From assembly GCF_041146795.1 (NCBI RefSeq), contig NC_135188.1:2944419-3008418 (forward strand): DNA of 64,000 bases, in the 5' to 3' direction. The notes beneath the pieces were generated by a model that was not told the origin of the DNA, ran no database searches, and was given only the letters and a program-made list of their open reading frames with translations. The first letter of the stretch is position 1. Each line of letters starts with the position of its first letter. Of this stretch, positions 24,155-37,662 are shown in pieces. The translations under genes and the position numbers were made by a program. The DNA comes from Maylandia zebra (lineage: Eukaryota; Chordata; Actinopteri; Cichliformes; Cichlidae).

Positions 24155-24405
24155 CTGTTTAGATAATAATAATAATAATGGATACTTTATTGATCCCAAT
24201 GGGGAAATTACTTGTTTTTCTCTGCATTTGACCCATTCACTCAGTGAAGCAGTGGGCAGCCCACTAAGCAGGCGCCCGGGGAGCAGTGTGTAGGGACGCT
24301 ACCTTGCTCAGGGGTAACTCAGGGTAGCCGTTAGGTGGATTCGAACCGCTGACCTTCCGATCATGGGGCGACCACTTTACCTACTGAGCTATCCCTGCCA
24401 GATTG
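24155..24405 (-). mobile_element. tRNA-derived SINE, different family
   Basis: The minus strand begins with a convincing tRNA-like head near 24405-24340: GGATAGCTCAGTAGGTAAAG (A box) and CAGCGGTTCGAATCCACC (B box). The tail, read on the plus strand, has ACTTTATTGATCCCAATGGG and ends in an (ATA)n run near 24160-24178. The 3' sequence is typical of fish SINEs. It is not a functional tRNA gene: the rest of the cloverleaf is not maintained and a SINE body follows. Confidence 0.8.
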
Positions 24406-25629
24406 CAACAAATCAACAAACAAACATAGAAAAGGAGTTAAGTTAATGGGCTAAATATTAAAAGTTAATAAAACACAATATATTTATGCTCACAATGTGA
24501 TGCTACTAGCGAGCATTGTCAGTGTCCCTGGGAATCTAAAATGGTGAGTGTAGCATAGTCCTGCTGCTGTGGAAATTCCCTGAGTGGAAGCTACAGTGGC
24601 GTGAAAATCAGTGCTCTCTCCTTCATGACTGATTCTTAGTGATGGCTGAATATGTGAGCTGTACTAAACCCGTAGACCTGAACAATCACTGGTCCAGTGG
24701 CAAAACCATCGCTTTCCACCACCATCAATAAATCCACAGTGGGACTGGAGTGGGGTCTGTAGGTCCTCTGTGGCCCTCTTGTGGAAATGTGAACAACTGT
24801 TGTAATTATGGGTTTTTTAAAAAACATTATTATTATTATTTTTATTTATTTTTTACCACAATGCACCATAATTTTTATATTGATGTAGTAGCATGTTTCA
24901 GGTCTGAAGGCAGCGCTTCATTAAATGTTTGAGCAAATGTAAACGGTATATTTGCTCAAATGTTTATCTTCCGTATTACTGATTAATTAAGTGTTGCATC
25001 AGTTGCTTCTTATCCTCCAGCGTCTAATTACGTTGTTATTGTATGACACATAATGTCAGACATCACTGAGTTCTCTGAAAAAGCTCAATTTCATAATCAC
25101 TTGATGGCTTGTCAATTCCAGGGTTAGCCAGGGAGGGGAGCCATGCTACTGTCTGGCTCACAAGAGAGGATCAATCTGTGCTTTTGTACTCAGCTGCTCT
25201 ACACGGTTCAAATATTCAACAGGAGATACAGACATGCAACCTATAAATAGATCACGGCACTGTGTGCACAGGAGGGTCAGTGGTCAGAATTGATGCTGTT
25301 GCTGAACGGCATCCCCCTTTTTCTTGGAGGTTTTCTTGTCAGCATCCTTCTACAAGTAAAGACGTTCAGCAGGGTCTTTAATGTCCTGCCTGAGAGAAGA
25401 ACCACAGTATGTTTAGGCATCAGAAACTGTATTTCAACATGCCATACCTGCACACCATCTGTAATGCTCCCTGGTTAAGAATTGGGGGAATTTTTTTTCA
25501 CGTATATTTGATAAATTCAGCTTGATAAGCTGAGGATTAATGAGCAGAACTGCAGTGTGTGACTGTTCACAAATATTATCCTGAAGCAAAGTTAACCGCA
25601 CATGTAACAAATAATCTTTTCTGGCACAG

Positions 25630-26575
25630 ATTCACTAAAGTACTGGAAACATTTCTGAGATTTGGGCCCATATTGACATGATAGCATCACACAATTGCTG
25701 CAGATTTGTTGTTGATTTGAATCTCCTTTTCCACCTCATCTCAAAGGTGTTCTACTGGATTGAGATCTGGTGACTGTGGAGGCCTTTGTGAATTCATTGT
25801 CATGTTATGGAAACCAGTTTGAGATGATGTAAGCTTTGTGACATGGAGTGTTATCCTGCTGGAAGCAGCCATCAGAAGGTGGGTACACTGTGGCCATAAA
25901 GGAATGGACATGTTGTATATATAATGGCAGCTTTTGGTGTTTAAAACATGCTCGGTTGGTATGAAAGGGCCCAAAGTGTGCCAAGAAAAGCTCTCCTTCA
26001 TCATTACACCACCATCCATGCTTTCATGGTGTTTACACCAAATTCTTAAACTACCATTCAAAGGGAATCGAAATAAAATCAAGACTAATCAGATAGACAA
26101 CATTTTTACAGTCTTCCTGCAAAAAACTGTGGCCTGAGTTTCCTGTTCTTCTGCTGCTGTAGCTCCACGTGATGTTCACTCAGAGATGCTCTTCTGCATA
26201 CCTTGGTTGCAGCAAGTGGTTCCCTTCAGCTCGAGGCAGTCTAGCCATTCTCCTCTGACCTCTTGTATCAACACGACCTTTTCTCCCCGAGAGCTGCCAC
26301 TCACTGATGATTTTTTTCTGTTTTCGACTGTTCTCTGTAAACCCTGGAGGTGGCTGTGTGTGAGAAAACTCCATTAAATCAGCAGCTCATCTGGCACCAA
26401 CAACCATGCCACATTCAGAGTCACTTTAATGTCCTTTCTTCTCCACCCTCACGGCCGGTTTGAACTTCAGCAAGTTGTTTGCACCATGTCTGCACACCTA
26501 AATGCGTTGAGTTGCTGCTAGGTGATTGGCTGATTAGGTATTTGCTGTACCTGTGCAGGTAGTGCACACATCTAT
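25630..26575 (-). mobile_element. Tc1-like transposase relic (minus strand)
   Basis: On the minus strand a fragment reads SFSWHTLGPFIPTEHVLNTK and, at its end, NSQRPPQSPDLNPVEHL. The latter is the hallmark of the Tc1/mariner DDE catalytic core. The helix-turn-helix end lies near 26200-26560. Frameshifts and stops interrupt it throughout. It belongs to the family of 3257-4022 and 49308-50138. Confidence 0.75.
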
Positions 26576-29387
26576 CGATCTTTTTCTCTAGACAGGCAGA
26601 TAGATCATTGTTCTTGTTAAAGATACAGTTTCGTATACAAAAAAATTTAAAAACAGGGACTGAAGTTGAAAGGAATGACATGCTGTCATCAGTCATCAGA
26701 GCCGCATGGGAAGCATCCTTTGTGGAACTTCATCAATAACCTTTCTATGTACAGATGTACACTAAAGGTGAACGAGCCGGGCAGGTGAGTTTCCTGTTTG
26801 AACTTTCAGTACCTGTCAAGCTGCTGGGATTAAGATGGCTCTGTCTTCACGCTCACAATAAACACAGTAATCACGGCAGAAATTTCACCAGCACTAAACA
26901 CCTAATACACAACGCAGGTCTTAAAATAACAATTAGCGTGGAAATGGAAGAGGGGTGATTATAAATTCCATTCAGGAAAGGGTCTTGGCTGTAAGCTGGG
27001 AGGTGGCAGGGAGATCTCGGGGAGTCATGCGGTTCAGAAATGGGGGGGGGAGCAGTTTTTGCAATCAGCATTAAATAGAACAGTTTTGTGCCTGTGTGAT
27101 TGTGAAGTGGGCCATTACTCGTTGATAAGAGCACTTTTTCCTTGTGTCGCTCTGATTGGGCTGAGCATGCTGCTCCCTCGCACATGCTGTCCCAATGCAA
27201 TCAGGCCCCTCTTTCACTGCACTGCCATTTTCACTGCTGTGATTTCCACCCAATCCCTCCTTCGCCTCCCCCCCACCCCACCTAATGCAACCACACTCCT
27301 CCACCCCCCCCCCAAGCCACCTCCCACCCTCCAGCACCCCATCTCCCCCTTCAAATTCAATGAGTACCCATTTACAGCAAGGAGAAAAGGTCATGCCAAA
27401 CTCGTTGTGTCAATTGTAAACCACCCCAATTTGGACTGATTTCAATGAAATAAACGAGTAGTTGCAGCTCTAAAGAAAGCAAAGGTCCATGTGGAAGTAG
27501 CCAATTAGGAGAGTTTCTTAGAGAGACTGGTCAGGGTCAAACGCTCAGTGCTTCACTGGTTGAGACTCGTCCACATTCCTTGTTCTTACTATATTAGGGG
27601 ATGTTGTGTGTCCTCGGAAATTAATCTTTCACGAAATAATAAAATATAATTTGTATGTAGAGAAATTTTTGCATAAAAAAACAAAACAATTACGCGCAGG
27701 GCTTGGATTTTCACAGCAGACATTTCCTATTTTCATACTTCATATAAGTGAGGATGGACGTTTTACCCCGTCACATTTCTTATTACTACTTATGTTATCT
27801 TATTTTACTTATCAGTGTGTATTATTGCACTGTATGTTGCACTGAGTGTTCTTTATTTCCTGGGCTGTGCCAAATTATTTATTTTATTTTTCAGGTTGTG
27901 CATAAAATAAAAAGTGCATGAAATGAAGGAAATACCAATCAGTCTAATTTATCTGTTCAGAACTATATTAAACACATTTTGATGTCTTTTACTTTGAAAG
28001 GCTTCTGTGCTTTGTATGTTTTTTTGACTGGTCCGATCTGGCCACCTGGAAGGTTTTTGCAGAATAGAAACACTGCATAGAACAACCTTTCACTTTGTTT
28101 TGTAACTTGTGTTACAAGTCCTATAGAAAGTGATCACATTCTCCGTGTGGTTGTCTGAATTGTTCATTTTATCCTGAATCATCATCATCTTCACTGGTTA
28201 TACTGTTTTTGAACAGACAAAGCTGCCGTAGCCCAAAAGTAAGGTGGTTCAGCCAGGGAGCCGTGTTGATGCAATTCTTTGATTTGATGACAGCAGACCG
28301 ACTGATTGTGGAGAAACTTGGGTGTTGAACCTGCACTTAAAAAAAAAAGAAAAATCTTAGCCTGTTCATCATCTGTTTTACTGAATTTGAAATGCATACA
28401 AACTTATTTTCACTAAAAGAAAGAGGAATTATACACTAATCTCACATGTGTTCGGTTTTACAGGGTTGGCCCACGACAGATCAAACTGGGCTGTATGTGG
28501 CCACTGAGCTAAAGTGACTTTTAACCTTTAACTTTGCCTGGCGACAAAGTGCTAAAACGAGTTTAAACACTGTTGTTATGGTGGAAACTACTTTTATATG
28601 TAATATGAGTTATACATGAATCCATTAATAGCCCCAATTTTGTCAGAGAAAAGCACAAAAACCAACTTACTTTTGCTCTTTGGTTCCACAATGATCCAAA
28701 AGTGTGAACCCAACTTCTAACCTAAACCCTTTTGTGCATCACCTACTTTAAACCTCTCATACAATATGCTTGAGTACCTATACACAGACTGTATATACCC
28801 AAACCGCCACCCACAGTCAGATGTAAAGCAGTGCAGCAGCAGAACGAGTTTGTAAGTATGTTGACAGATGAGAAATTGTTCTTGTCTGGTCCATATCACG
28901 CAAAACATTTTCGAAGTCAGCCGTGCAACGCTGAAAATGAAAACATGCAACTGTTACACACTCAGATCTCCATCTTTCCCAACATCTGCTCATATCAGGT
29001 TTTCCACAGACGGTCAATTGGAGTGAGATGTGATTGTCTTTCATGTTAAAATGCTCATGTCTTTTTTCTCACCTTTGGCGTCTCCCAGTGAACTCGAGAC
29101 AAGAACATAAATCAGTTTTCCGACTTTTTCCTACCGTGTTCAAAACCCTTTCTGCTACGAAGGATTCTGTGTCTGTTTTAGTTGAAATGTCTGATCCGCA
29201 GAATGCAATGTTTGAGCTGCGTGATCTGATAAGGAGCATTCATGTCCACCAGGTGGAACAGGACACATCTCGTTGAAGGCACGCTAACTCCTTTATGCCT
29301 CTGCGATGGTGCGATACAGATGCAGGCTCATGCTGGTGCAGGTCAGACAGAGCTCCCACCAAAACAGCTGTGGGCAGAAAATATCCA

Positions 29388-29390
<3 letters not shown>

Positions 29391-29450
<60 letters not shown>
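29391..29450. repeat. (GT)30 microsatellite
   Basis: Sixty uninterrupted bases of GT. The apparent VCVCVC and HTHTHT reading frames across it are artefacts. A shorter (TG)n lies at 36861-36883 in the lhx8 last intron. Confidence 0.98.
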
Positions 29451-29452
<2 letters not shown>

Positions 29453-31287
29453 TGGCTGGAGTGAAAGGATTTGTCGAGTGTTGGATTGCGTGAGTGACAG
29501 GTTTGAGTTGGTGAATGAGTGAGAGTAAGAAAAAAAACAAAAATAAAAAACAAACCACAAAAAAAAAAAGCAACAAACTGTGTTTTCTCTAAAGTAGCTC
29601 AAGCTGTTTGTTGATGAGATTCCAGCCCTTCTGATCCCTGTGGGATTTCTACATTTCCACCTAAAGAGAACATATAATGTCCTCGTGTCACTGATTTGCA
29701 TACCAACTTAGAGCAGGTGGGTCTTTCTGTTGCAGTATGTGCAAAAACCCCCAACACTCATATATAATAATAATTCATTTAGAACTGAACTAACGTAGAA
29801 CTTATAAAATAAACAAACAAACCAAAAAAATCAGTTCTTGATGCTTCCCAAGTTTCAAAAATTAACAATTTGCATTTTCCTCTTTGTTTTTTTTGGCAGA
29901 GCCGCAGCTTTAGCAGACAACCAGTCATCTCATGAATCATCCAACTGTTACAGAGCAGTCTGCTGATTATTATTCCTTCCCCATATTGTACTCATGCGGC
30001 TGATGGCTGGATAGGGTGATAATAACTGGATATAGTTTGTTTTATATTATAGGCTGCTTTTACGGTCATACAGTGGTAGTAATAAAATTATTTAATCAGT
30101 TTATTTCTCCTAAGGACGAGCGGTGAAAGTTAATTCTCATATTTCCACCCAGAGAAAAAAATCAAACACACAACAAAAAGGATATTAAAACCATTACAGA
30201 CGTTGGATTTCTTACAGACTGAATCGCTTTTATTTAAGCAAACGTGACAGAAAAAGGATTCCTAATAATTCAAATGGAAGCACAAAACTGAATAACCGAG
30301 CCTTCAGAACAAGAGAGACTCGGGATGTCTGTGGTGCTGCATATCAACTGGTTTTAGCTGTTTGCTCTGCTGTAAACTGGTTACCAACAAAATCATCCAA
30401 TGTGGGTCCAGCGGTTTGGAGAGACTGTGGTGCACGTTCTTTAGTTCTGTTCTGCATGAAAATAAGAAGAGAAGATGATGCATTAAAAAAAAGAAAAAGG
30501 AAAATAATACAGAGTTTCAAGACCTCCATACAGGGTGAGATACTTAACAGTGCAGTAACAATGATTTTAAAAAATCCTCTAAAAAGAATGATTTTATTTC
30601 TTATGATCTCTAATTAATAATAATAAAATAAACGACCACATTTAAAGGTTCTCAAACTGTAAACTAACAGGAACTTTCACTGAGCACAAACTATGAGATT
30701 GAAGTGTTTTTGGCCTTCTGCTCAGATGGCACAAAGCTCAAGAAGTAATTAGTTGTGGCAGAATAAATATTCACACAGGATAATATAATATAATAATATT
30801 GTAAAGATTAGAAAATAAAGAGATTGAGTCTTAATAGCAGTAAAATTCACCCACTTGCACCTTTTATGTAGGAATTACATCTTTCCCATCTTTCTTTCTA
30901 AGAACATTAGTAAATAGTATATAGTTTATATATATATATATATTACTGGATCTCCATTTAGTTTATTATTATTGCTACTGCACCTCAGTGTTGCATGTTG
31001 CACCTTGCTGATTTGAAGGTCTTTATATTCACGGCTACATCCACCCTGGAGGAGATCAGATTACTTTTCTTAAATCCACTGTAAACATGTTTGTAAAGCC
31101 TGCAGCCACAGGATCTGTGGTCTGAATTTACCTTTAAGTTCTTCCTTAAGGCCTTAAAAAATATTAAACAATTATTTTTTTTAATAGAGCATCTTTCCAT
31201 CCACTTGCTTTTCACTTTCTTGTAGCTTGTGTAAATTCTACCATGTTATTATAATTTGCCTCATAATTACACCTGTTTTATTTTTAG

Positions 31288-31356
31288 GAGCAAGAGGAGC
31301 TTCAGCAGGCCTTTCTGAAGGAGCAGAAATACAACCTGCTGTCAAACAAGTTGTGA
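31288..31356 (+). CDS. Orphan coding-like terminal exon upstream of lhx8
   Basis: After a good acceptor (polypyrimidine stretch ending TTTTTAG at 31287), 22 codons read EQEELQQAFLKEQKYNLLSN, then KL and TGA. The frame has no rare-looking residues and a helical, coiled-coil-like composition. No neighbouring exon is certain. A 30-nt ATG-bearing segment at 26755-26784 with AG before it and GTGAGT after it would join in phase, but this is weak. The product is unrecognised. It could be the tail of an unannotated small gene or a non-coding RNA exon. Confidence 0.3.
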   Translation, partial: EQEELQQAFLKEQKYNLLSNKL

Positions 31357-31733
31357 ACTACATGCAATATTTAAACACTTTTAAATATTTTTGAACCACT
31401 TGCATATCATTCAAAGAAATCATGAAGTAAAACTTAAACATGCGGATTTTTTCAATCAAGCGCTCATTTGAAAAATATTTATAACAATCTCACTGCGCCA
31501 GACTTTTGCTCCTCTCAAAAGTTGCATTCAAAGCTTATTTCCAAAGGGGAGGCGCGACCAACACCGAGGAGAAAGTAGGAGTTATGAAACGCCCTCTGGA
31601 AACAGCTCGGGACAGACTGACTGACACAAGCACAGGAACCCTGGAGGAGAAGGAAAGGATAGCGGTTAGATTTTTTTATTTTTTATTTCCTTCGCTTTGA
31701 AAGTGGGACGACTTTTCCAGGCTGGACGCAGAC

Positions 31734-34700
31734 ATGCGCTGGAAAAGTGAGGTAAAAGTAGAGTGTCGCATCGGTAAGGAGAAGGAAAACGGATCTCTGG
31801 TGTCCAACGACGAGGTGAGTGAAGGGCGGGCGTGTAGCTTGTACACTCGCGATCAGCAGGTTGAGCCGTGAGTCAGTATCAGAGATTAGTCGAAATTGCT
31901 TTGCCAATTAAATGAGAGTGGGCTTCGGTCTGTCATTAAAGCCGGCCTTCACACGCTGCGGCTCAGTATTTTTACAATTTGAAGAAATGTCAAAGAAAAT
32001 GAGCCCTCCCTGAATTCTGCAATTAAAACTCAAGTAGTTAATGAGACCTCTTCACCTTTTGGTTGCCCGGGGTAGACGTTTGTGGCGAACTTAGCCTTTT
32101 TAATTGCTGTTATTAAATAAATCAATCCCCTTTTCCTTCAGACCTCGCGCTGCTTTTCTGATTGACGCGTGAAATTGGCGTGTTGGTTGGTTTAACCGCA
32201 GCTCGCGCACGCGCGCGCGCCCGCCCGCGAGCAGCGGCTGAATCACAAATTCAGAGCTCGAGAACATAATGGACACGGGATGAGTATTAGTTCAAGTGTT
32301 GTCTGTTTTTGTAAGTAATGACTATCCTTCTCTTCTTTAAATGTCATTTTGGTTTAATCGCCGGCGTTGTCATGGTGAAAAGTGAAAGGCATGATATTTA
32401 TGGGAAGGAGCAGGGGGCATTTAAGGCAGCTGCGACAGTCTGACAAACCAGCATCCTCTTCTCGCCGTAGCTTCTCGTCATGTGTGAAGATTGCAAAGGA
32501 GACGAAGAGCTGCTGGGCAAATGCACTGAAGACAGGAGAGACATAATGGTAGGCGGGAAGGAAACGGTGCAGCCACAATTTGGTTTATTCTCAAAAACGA
32601 GCACGTTGTTTTTAATTTTTAAAGTTGTTTTATTCATTATATTTTGTTTTTTGTGTCTGTGGACAGACAAAATGACAACTTTTAGTGAAAGATGACATGT
32701 ATTTCTCATGGATTTGTCACTAATTGGCTTCTAAAAGGAATAAAAACGCAAGGCACTTTATTCTTTATTCAGACTTTTCTATCTTTTTGACTTTTTCTTT
32801 TTGGATTTGGACTTTAAAGCTTTTTGTTCTCGCGTTGGTCAAACTGTGACCCTTATGGCTTTACCTATTTTATTCTGTAGTGTGATTTAGCTATTTTGAG
32901 CTTCTTAACTTTGCTTTCAGTGTTTTTCTTTATGTTTTTTCCTTTTACTTTAATTACTAACTCAGCAGGTGGCCAGGAGACAAGGATAGGCGTGACTGGA
33001 CCGAGATTTAACAGTTAAAACAAATAAATACAGAAATTCGGGAAAAATGGTAAATTTTTAAGAGACAGTTTCTTGTGGTTGTTTTTCAGACTATCAATCA
33101 CGTTGTTTATTGGTGGTGACAGTGCGTACCAGCTCATGCTGTACTGCAGGTTAGGAGTGGATGCGTTCCTGTGCGTAATTTTCTAACCGCAGGTCTGATC
33201 TCCTCAGGGCGCACCGGTGGAAGTTTTGGATGAAGAAGCGTCGTCCCTGCAGGCGATGTCCTCTGCGCCTCTGTTGGGCAGAACTGTGTGTGCGAGCTGC
33301 AACGAGGAAATAGTTGATAAATATCTATTAAAGGTAAATCCTGTCATTTTGTATTTTTATTTTATTTATTTATTTATTTTGCATGCATTGTTTTTCCTGC
33401 CTATTTAACACTAGAATACGTTTTTTCTCCCCTCTGCTGTTTGGCTCTAAACTGCTTTTCTTTCCCCTCCTTTCTTCTTTTATTCACCGAGTGACTTTTG
33501 CCAAATCATCATATTTTTGCTTTAGGTTAACGACTTGTGCTGGCATGTGCGCTGTCTCTCCTGCAGCGTGTGCCAGACTTCACTTGGCAGCCACACAAGT
33601 TGCTACATCAAAGAAAAAGAGGTTTTCTGCAAACTGGATTACTTTCGGTGAGTATATCGCCCTGCTAAAGATGCTTATCAGCGCAGATTCAACGATAACA
33701 TAAGTTTGGGTCTGTTTTCGTTAAAGGAAATACCCATGAAATCCGATCTGTTAAAAAAAAATACTACAAGTAATGCATTTGAGAAATTAGATATATCGAA
33801 CACTGAGTCCTGTTTCATTAAGCTTTTATATGTGCTTTCATTGTAACAATAATAATAATATACACTGTAGTCGGACCTGAGATTTGTTTCCGATTTTATT
33901 CAAATATCATGTATATAAAATTAATAAATGACCAATAAATGCATTATTATTTCTTACATTAATTTCTGTGAGTCGACGAACTTCATAGTGACATAAATAA
34001 AAATTAATAAAACGACTTAGAGGATTTTATTCCGTATGTTTGGATAATTGGAACAAATTGTGTGCCAGGTCCAGGGCAAAGGTCCATCTTATATTTCATG
34101 TACCGGGGCCTAAATCGACGTCAGGTGGGTTTTTTCACCGTTCCTGTTGTTGTTTAGACTGTGAGGTCATTATTTTGTGCAACTACACGCATAAATAGCA
34201 GGAATCATTATAGGAATTTAAACTGTTATTATCCTTTAAATACCATCAGGCTGTCTCCTTTGACCTTCACCTGCAGGAGATACGGCACTTGGTGCGCGTG
34301 CTGCGGGCGGAACATCCACTCCACAGACTGGGTCCGCCGGGCGAAGGGCAACGTCTATCACCTGGCCTGCTTCGCCTGTTTCTCCTGCAAGAGGCAGCTG
34401 TCCACCGGGGAGGAGTTCGCCCTGGTGGAGGGAAAAGTGCTTTGCAGGGTTCACTACGACTGCATGTTGGACAACCTCAAGCGGGCGGTGGAAAAGGGTG
34501 AGGCCGAAGTCTCACCCCACCAAAATGACCGCGAATAATTTGCTCTCTCTGTTTTTGAAATATCGGTTTGAAATTTATGAATCATCAATGAAGCCACCGG
34601 AAACTGTATCATGTCTCATTTTAACATATTAATATATTTGGCTGCAGGAAACAGCGTTAACATGGAAGGAGCTGTGCCCACCGAACAGGAGATCAACCAG

Positions 34701-34920
34701 CCCAAACCCTCCAAGAGAGCTCGGACCAGCTTCACTGCTGACCAGCTGCAGGTTCAACTCCTCCTCCTCCTCTTCTTCATTCATCACATAAGAAAAAACA
34801 AAGACAAAATAAGTAGATTGTGTTTAGGTAAAAAATTAATGTATAAAAAAAGAAAACAAACAAACGCTGAATTTCTGGCCCTTAAATGATTTTTTTGGAA
34901 TTCTTTCAAAAATTATTTTT

Positions 34921-34953
<33 letters not shown>

Positions 34954-37262
34954 TAGTATACATATACTTTTTAAATTGTGGAAATTCACTTCTATGTGTC
35001 AAAAAATAAAAATATCAAAGGATTCAAGAGGAAAAAATGTCCTGATGTTATTTTCACAGGTGGATAAGATGCGTCATTGTGTCTGACATCAGAGATGACA
35101 TGATACAAGATATTTAATACATTTAGTCTGAATGACACAGAGGACAGAATTACTAGAGAAGAAGAAAAAAAAAGAAATCTGTTTTTTAAATTGGACCATG
35201 TGCAGTTTGTCTTCTCTTCGCAATAATATTTATAATGCACATTATTTCAGCAATTCCCACTGTAGTTTTGTTATTGAATTAAAATGTAATAAATGGTTTA
35301 GATTTATGCAGAATATCCCAAAATGCTTATATGTTCCATGATTTTATTAGAATTATCCATCTGTGTGAATTAAACCCTCTCTGGCAGACTTTAAAAGGCA
35401 GCTCTCAGATCTCCTCACAGTTACTCATGTTCAGATGAATCATGGATTTCCTTCCCACGGGACCACATAGTAAACCTTTGTGTTACTTTGTGCACATGCA
35501 GGTGATGCAGGCTCAGTTTGCTCAGGACAACAACCCAGACGCCCAAACACTGCAGAAACTAGCAGAGCAGACAGGCCTCAGTCGAAGAGTCATTCAGGTC
35601 AGTAAAGATCGGTGCATGAAGACAAAACGGATGATGGATATATCATCTGTTATGACATTTGTTCTTATTGGATTTCAATATATATCATGTGGTGTGTATA
35701 ATGTATATTGTGTGTAATTACTGCACTATCCGGACGACGTATGTTCCCAAACAAACTCCTAAATAACCAAACAGTTCAGCCTGTAAAGACAAAAATGCTT
35801 TCTGAAGCTTTAACTGAAGCCTGAGATACTTTAAGCAGATTTGTAATGCAGCTTCTAGAGTTTAACCCTTTTTAGATAAGACACCTTTATCTGTTCTGAC
35901 TGTTGCTGACTGTCCAAAAACTACAAGACAGTGACAGTGGCTTTACTCACAGGACAAAAGATGACTCCTTGACTGTAACTCTGTAAAAAATCATCTGTTT
36001 TGGCTGACGAAACATGAGCTAAAACAGTGACGTGCTTCTATCTTGGACTTTCAAATGCAGTCCTGCTAAAGGCGCTTGTCCCGTTAACTCAGGTCTGGTT
36101 CCAGAACTGTCGAGCACGCCACAAGAAGCACGTGAGCCCCAACCACACCTCCAGCACCCCCATGACCTCACTGCAGCCCAGCCACCTGTCCCAGCCCACC
36201 CCGACCCCCGAGGAGCTGCAATACACCGCCTACGGAGGTCCAGAGGGGTCGATGCTCTCAGCACTCCACTCCTTCATAGACAGTGAGCACGAGACTTTTT
36301 ATACATTTCCATGACTGTAATTAAATTAAATAGAATTTTTTATTCTCTTATTTCTAAACGATATATATTTATTTTATTTTAATTGCCCCCATTGAACATT
36401 TGCATTTAGGATAAATGGACAAATATCTTAAATTCCAAACACAATTATTCTGAAATAAAGATGATTTTAAATCCAGGAACTTTAAATATTACAACCAGCA
36501 TTTTATTCCATCTCCTGCTTTACTTTGACCCAGAAAACTAGACAATCAGTAGAAACGACTAGAATAAATCCAGAAGAAGAAAGAAAAACTTTATCCTGCT
36601 TAAGATTTTGTCTCAGTAAAATAACATCAAAGTTAGGGGAGTGGTAGATGACATCACTAGACTATAGGATGACAAATGAAATGACGCAGGTAATAAAAAA
36701 TGATCTGGCAGCCACGCCGCACACGATGAGATTGGGAAGTTTTGTCGTCAGATAGCAGATAATCAACCTTATTATGTTTTTTGTTGTTGTTGCCTTTGGT
36801 GTAGCATTTCACCCTCCCTGTTTGATAGTAGGAGGAGACACAAACCCAGCCAGGGAGGGGTGTGTGTGTGTGTGTGTGTGTGTAGGAGGGGGGGTTAGGG
36901 TCCCAGATCTGGATAAGTGGGAGCGTTGCATCCAGAAGGGCATTTGGCATAAAATCTGTGACAAAGCAAATGTGCAGCTCCGTCCGCTGTGATGAGAAAA
37001 TCAGGGAGCAGCTGTTCGAACCCTTGTGGAGATGTAATATTTGACCCTGTCAGGAGCGCAACGAGGAAACATCCAATCAAATCACAATGCAAATACATAA
37101 CTGTGCTGTCGTCTGTTACATATTTGAATACAATTTGTGGAAAACTGACCTGGATCAATATTCTCACTCTGCTCTGTGTCTGCAGTACACTCGCCTCCAT
37201 CCTTGTTTCAACCGCTGCTGCCAGCCCACGCCATGACCTCGCTGCCTGTGTCTAACGCCTGA
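31734..37262 (+). CDS. lhx8: LHX8 LIM-homeobox transcription factor (9 coding exons, complete)
   Basis: Exons are 31734-31814, 32471-32548, 33208-33333, 33526-33647, 34277-34497, 34648-34751, 35502-35597, 36093-36282 and 37186-37262, all GT/AG, giving 364 aa. LIM1 starts at about Cys81 ([14 protein letters not shown] ... [12 protein letters not shown]). LIM2 starts at about Cys142 ([16 protein letters not shown] ... [11 protein letters not shown]). The homeodomain spans about 231-290 ([13 protein letters not shown], then [12 protein letters not shown] with the DNA-contact Asn). LHX8 is a nuclear factor for forebrain cholinergic neurons, tooth/palate and oocytes. The C-terminal tail [12 protein letters not shown] resembles mammalian LHX8. 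Teleosts can carry two lhx8 paralogues, and which one this is was not settled. The start codon was chosen because MRWKSE opens a frame continuous with exon 2. Confidence 0.94.
33208..34497 (+). CDS. lhx8: lhx8 exons 3-5: tandem LIM domains
   Basis: Exon 33208-33333 ends in the first Cys pair of LIM1, 33526-33647 carries the rest of LIM1, and 34277-34497 carries LIM2. Zinc ligands are complete in both domains. LIM2 has an additional Cys between the first pair (WCACCGR), where I recall Arg in mammalian LHX8 (CSRCGR). The exon 5 donor is AAG-G|GTGAGG at 34497, fixed by the phase of exon 6. Confidence 0.93.
34648..36282 (+). CDS. lhx8: lhx8 exons 6-8: homeodomain split over three exons
   Basis: Exon 34648-34751 gives the homeodomain N-terminal arm and helix 1 start ([14 protein letters not shown]). 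Exon 35502-35597 gives helices 1-2 and the helix 3 start ([20 protein letters not shown] ... LSRRVIQ). Exon 36093-36282 gives the recognition helix ([12 protein letters not shown]) and a Ser/Pro/Thr tail. Between the first two exons, a 28-base T run sits at 34923-34950. Confidence 0.93.
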
Positions 37263-37641
37263 GCTGCCCTCTCTCTCCCTTACACTCCCACACAGCTGAC
37301 CAATGTTTTTCCATTATTAGCAGCAGTATCTGATACGTGTGGTAAATATAATTTAAAGTTTTTGTGAACCATAAAATCTGCCGTAATATTGTTTGTTAAG
37401 CAAATTCTGGATCATTATAATTTACAGCCCTAAATGTACTGATGTATCATGGCAACGCTTCGGTGCACGTCACACACGACGTCATATATTTATATTTGTT
37501 TGTTGTCTGTTTGTTGGTGACAAAGTCTGATTGTGCTACTCTTAGTGAAAGCCACCAGCCCCACAAAAGTCGACTCCACATGAAGATGAACTGAATAGCA
37601 GTGTTGCAATTTAATTTATTGTATGTGTCGTCTCTTTTGAG

Positions 37642-37647
37642 AATAAA
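37642..37647 (+). terminator. lhx8 polyadenylation signal
   Basis: AATAAA 380 bp after the lhx8 stop codon, the first such hexamer on the plus strand. Confidence 0.5.
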
Positions 37648-37662
37648 TGTCTAATTTCACAA

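Larger units (their letters stand above)
21415..31733. other. erich3-lhx8 intergenic region (divergent)
   Basis: About 10 kb between two divergently transcribed genes. It contains the Rex3-like fragment (21954-22675), Tc1 relics (23170-23690, 25630-26575), a SINE (24155-24405), C-rich and G-rich tracts (27040-27340), a (GT)30 microsatellite and the orphan exon at 31288. The remainder (for example 22700-23160, 26600-29380, 29460-31280) shows no supportable gene. Human CRYZ and TYW3, which sit here in mammals, were not found. Confidence 0.6.

Noticed and set aside
29240..29701. Overlapping frames with VCVCVC or HTHTHT runs
   Set aside because: Produced by the (GT)30 microsatellite.
21415..31733. 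Search for CRYZ and TYW3, which sit between ERICH3 and LHX8 in mammals
   Set aside because: No frame resembling either was seen on either strand; presumably relocated or lost at this locus.
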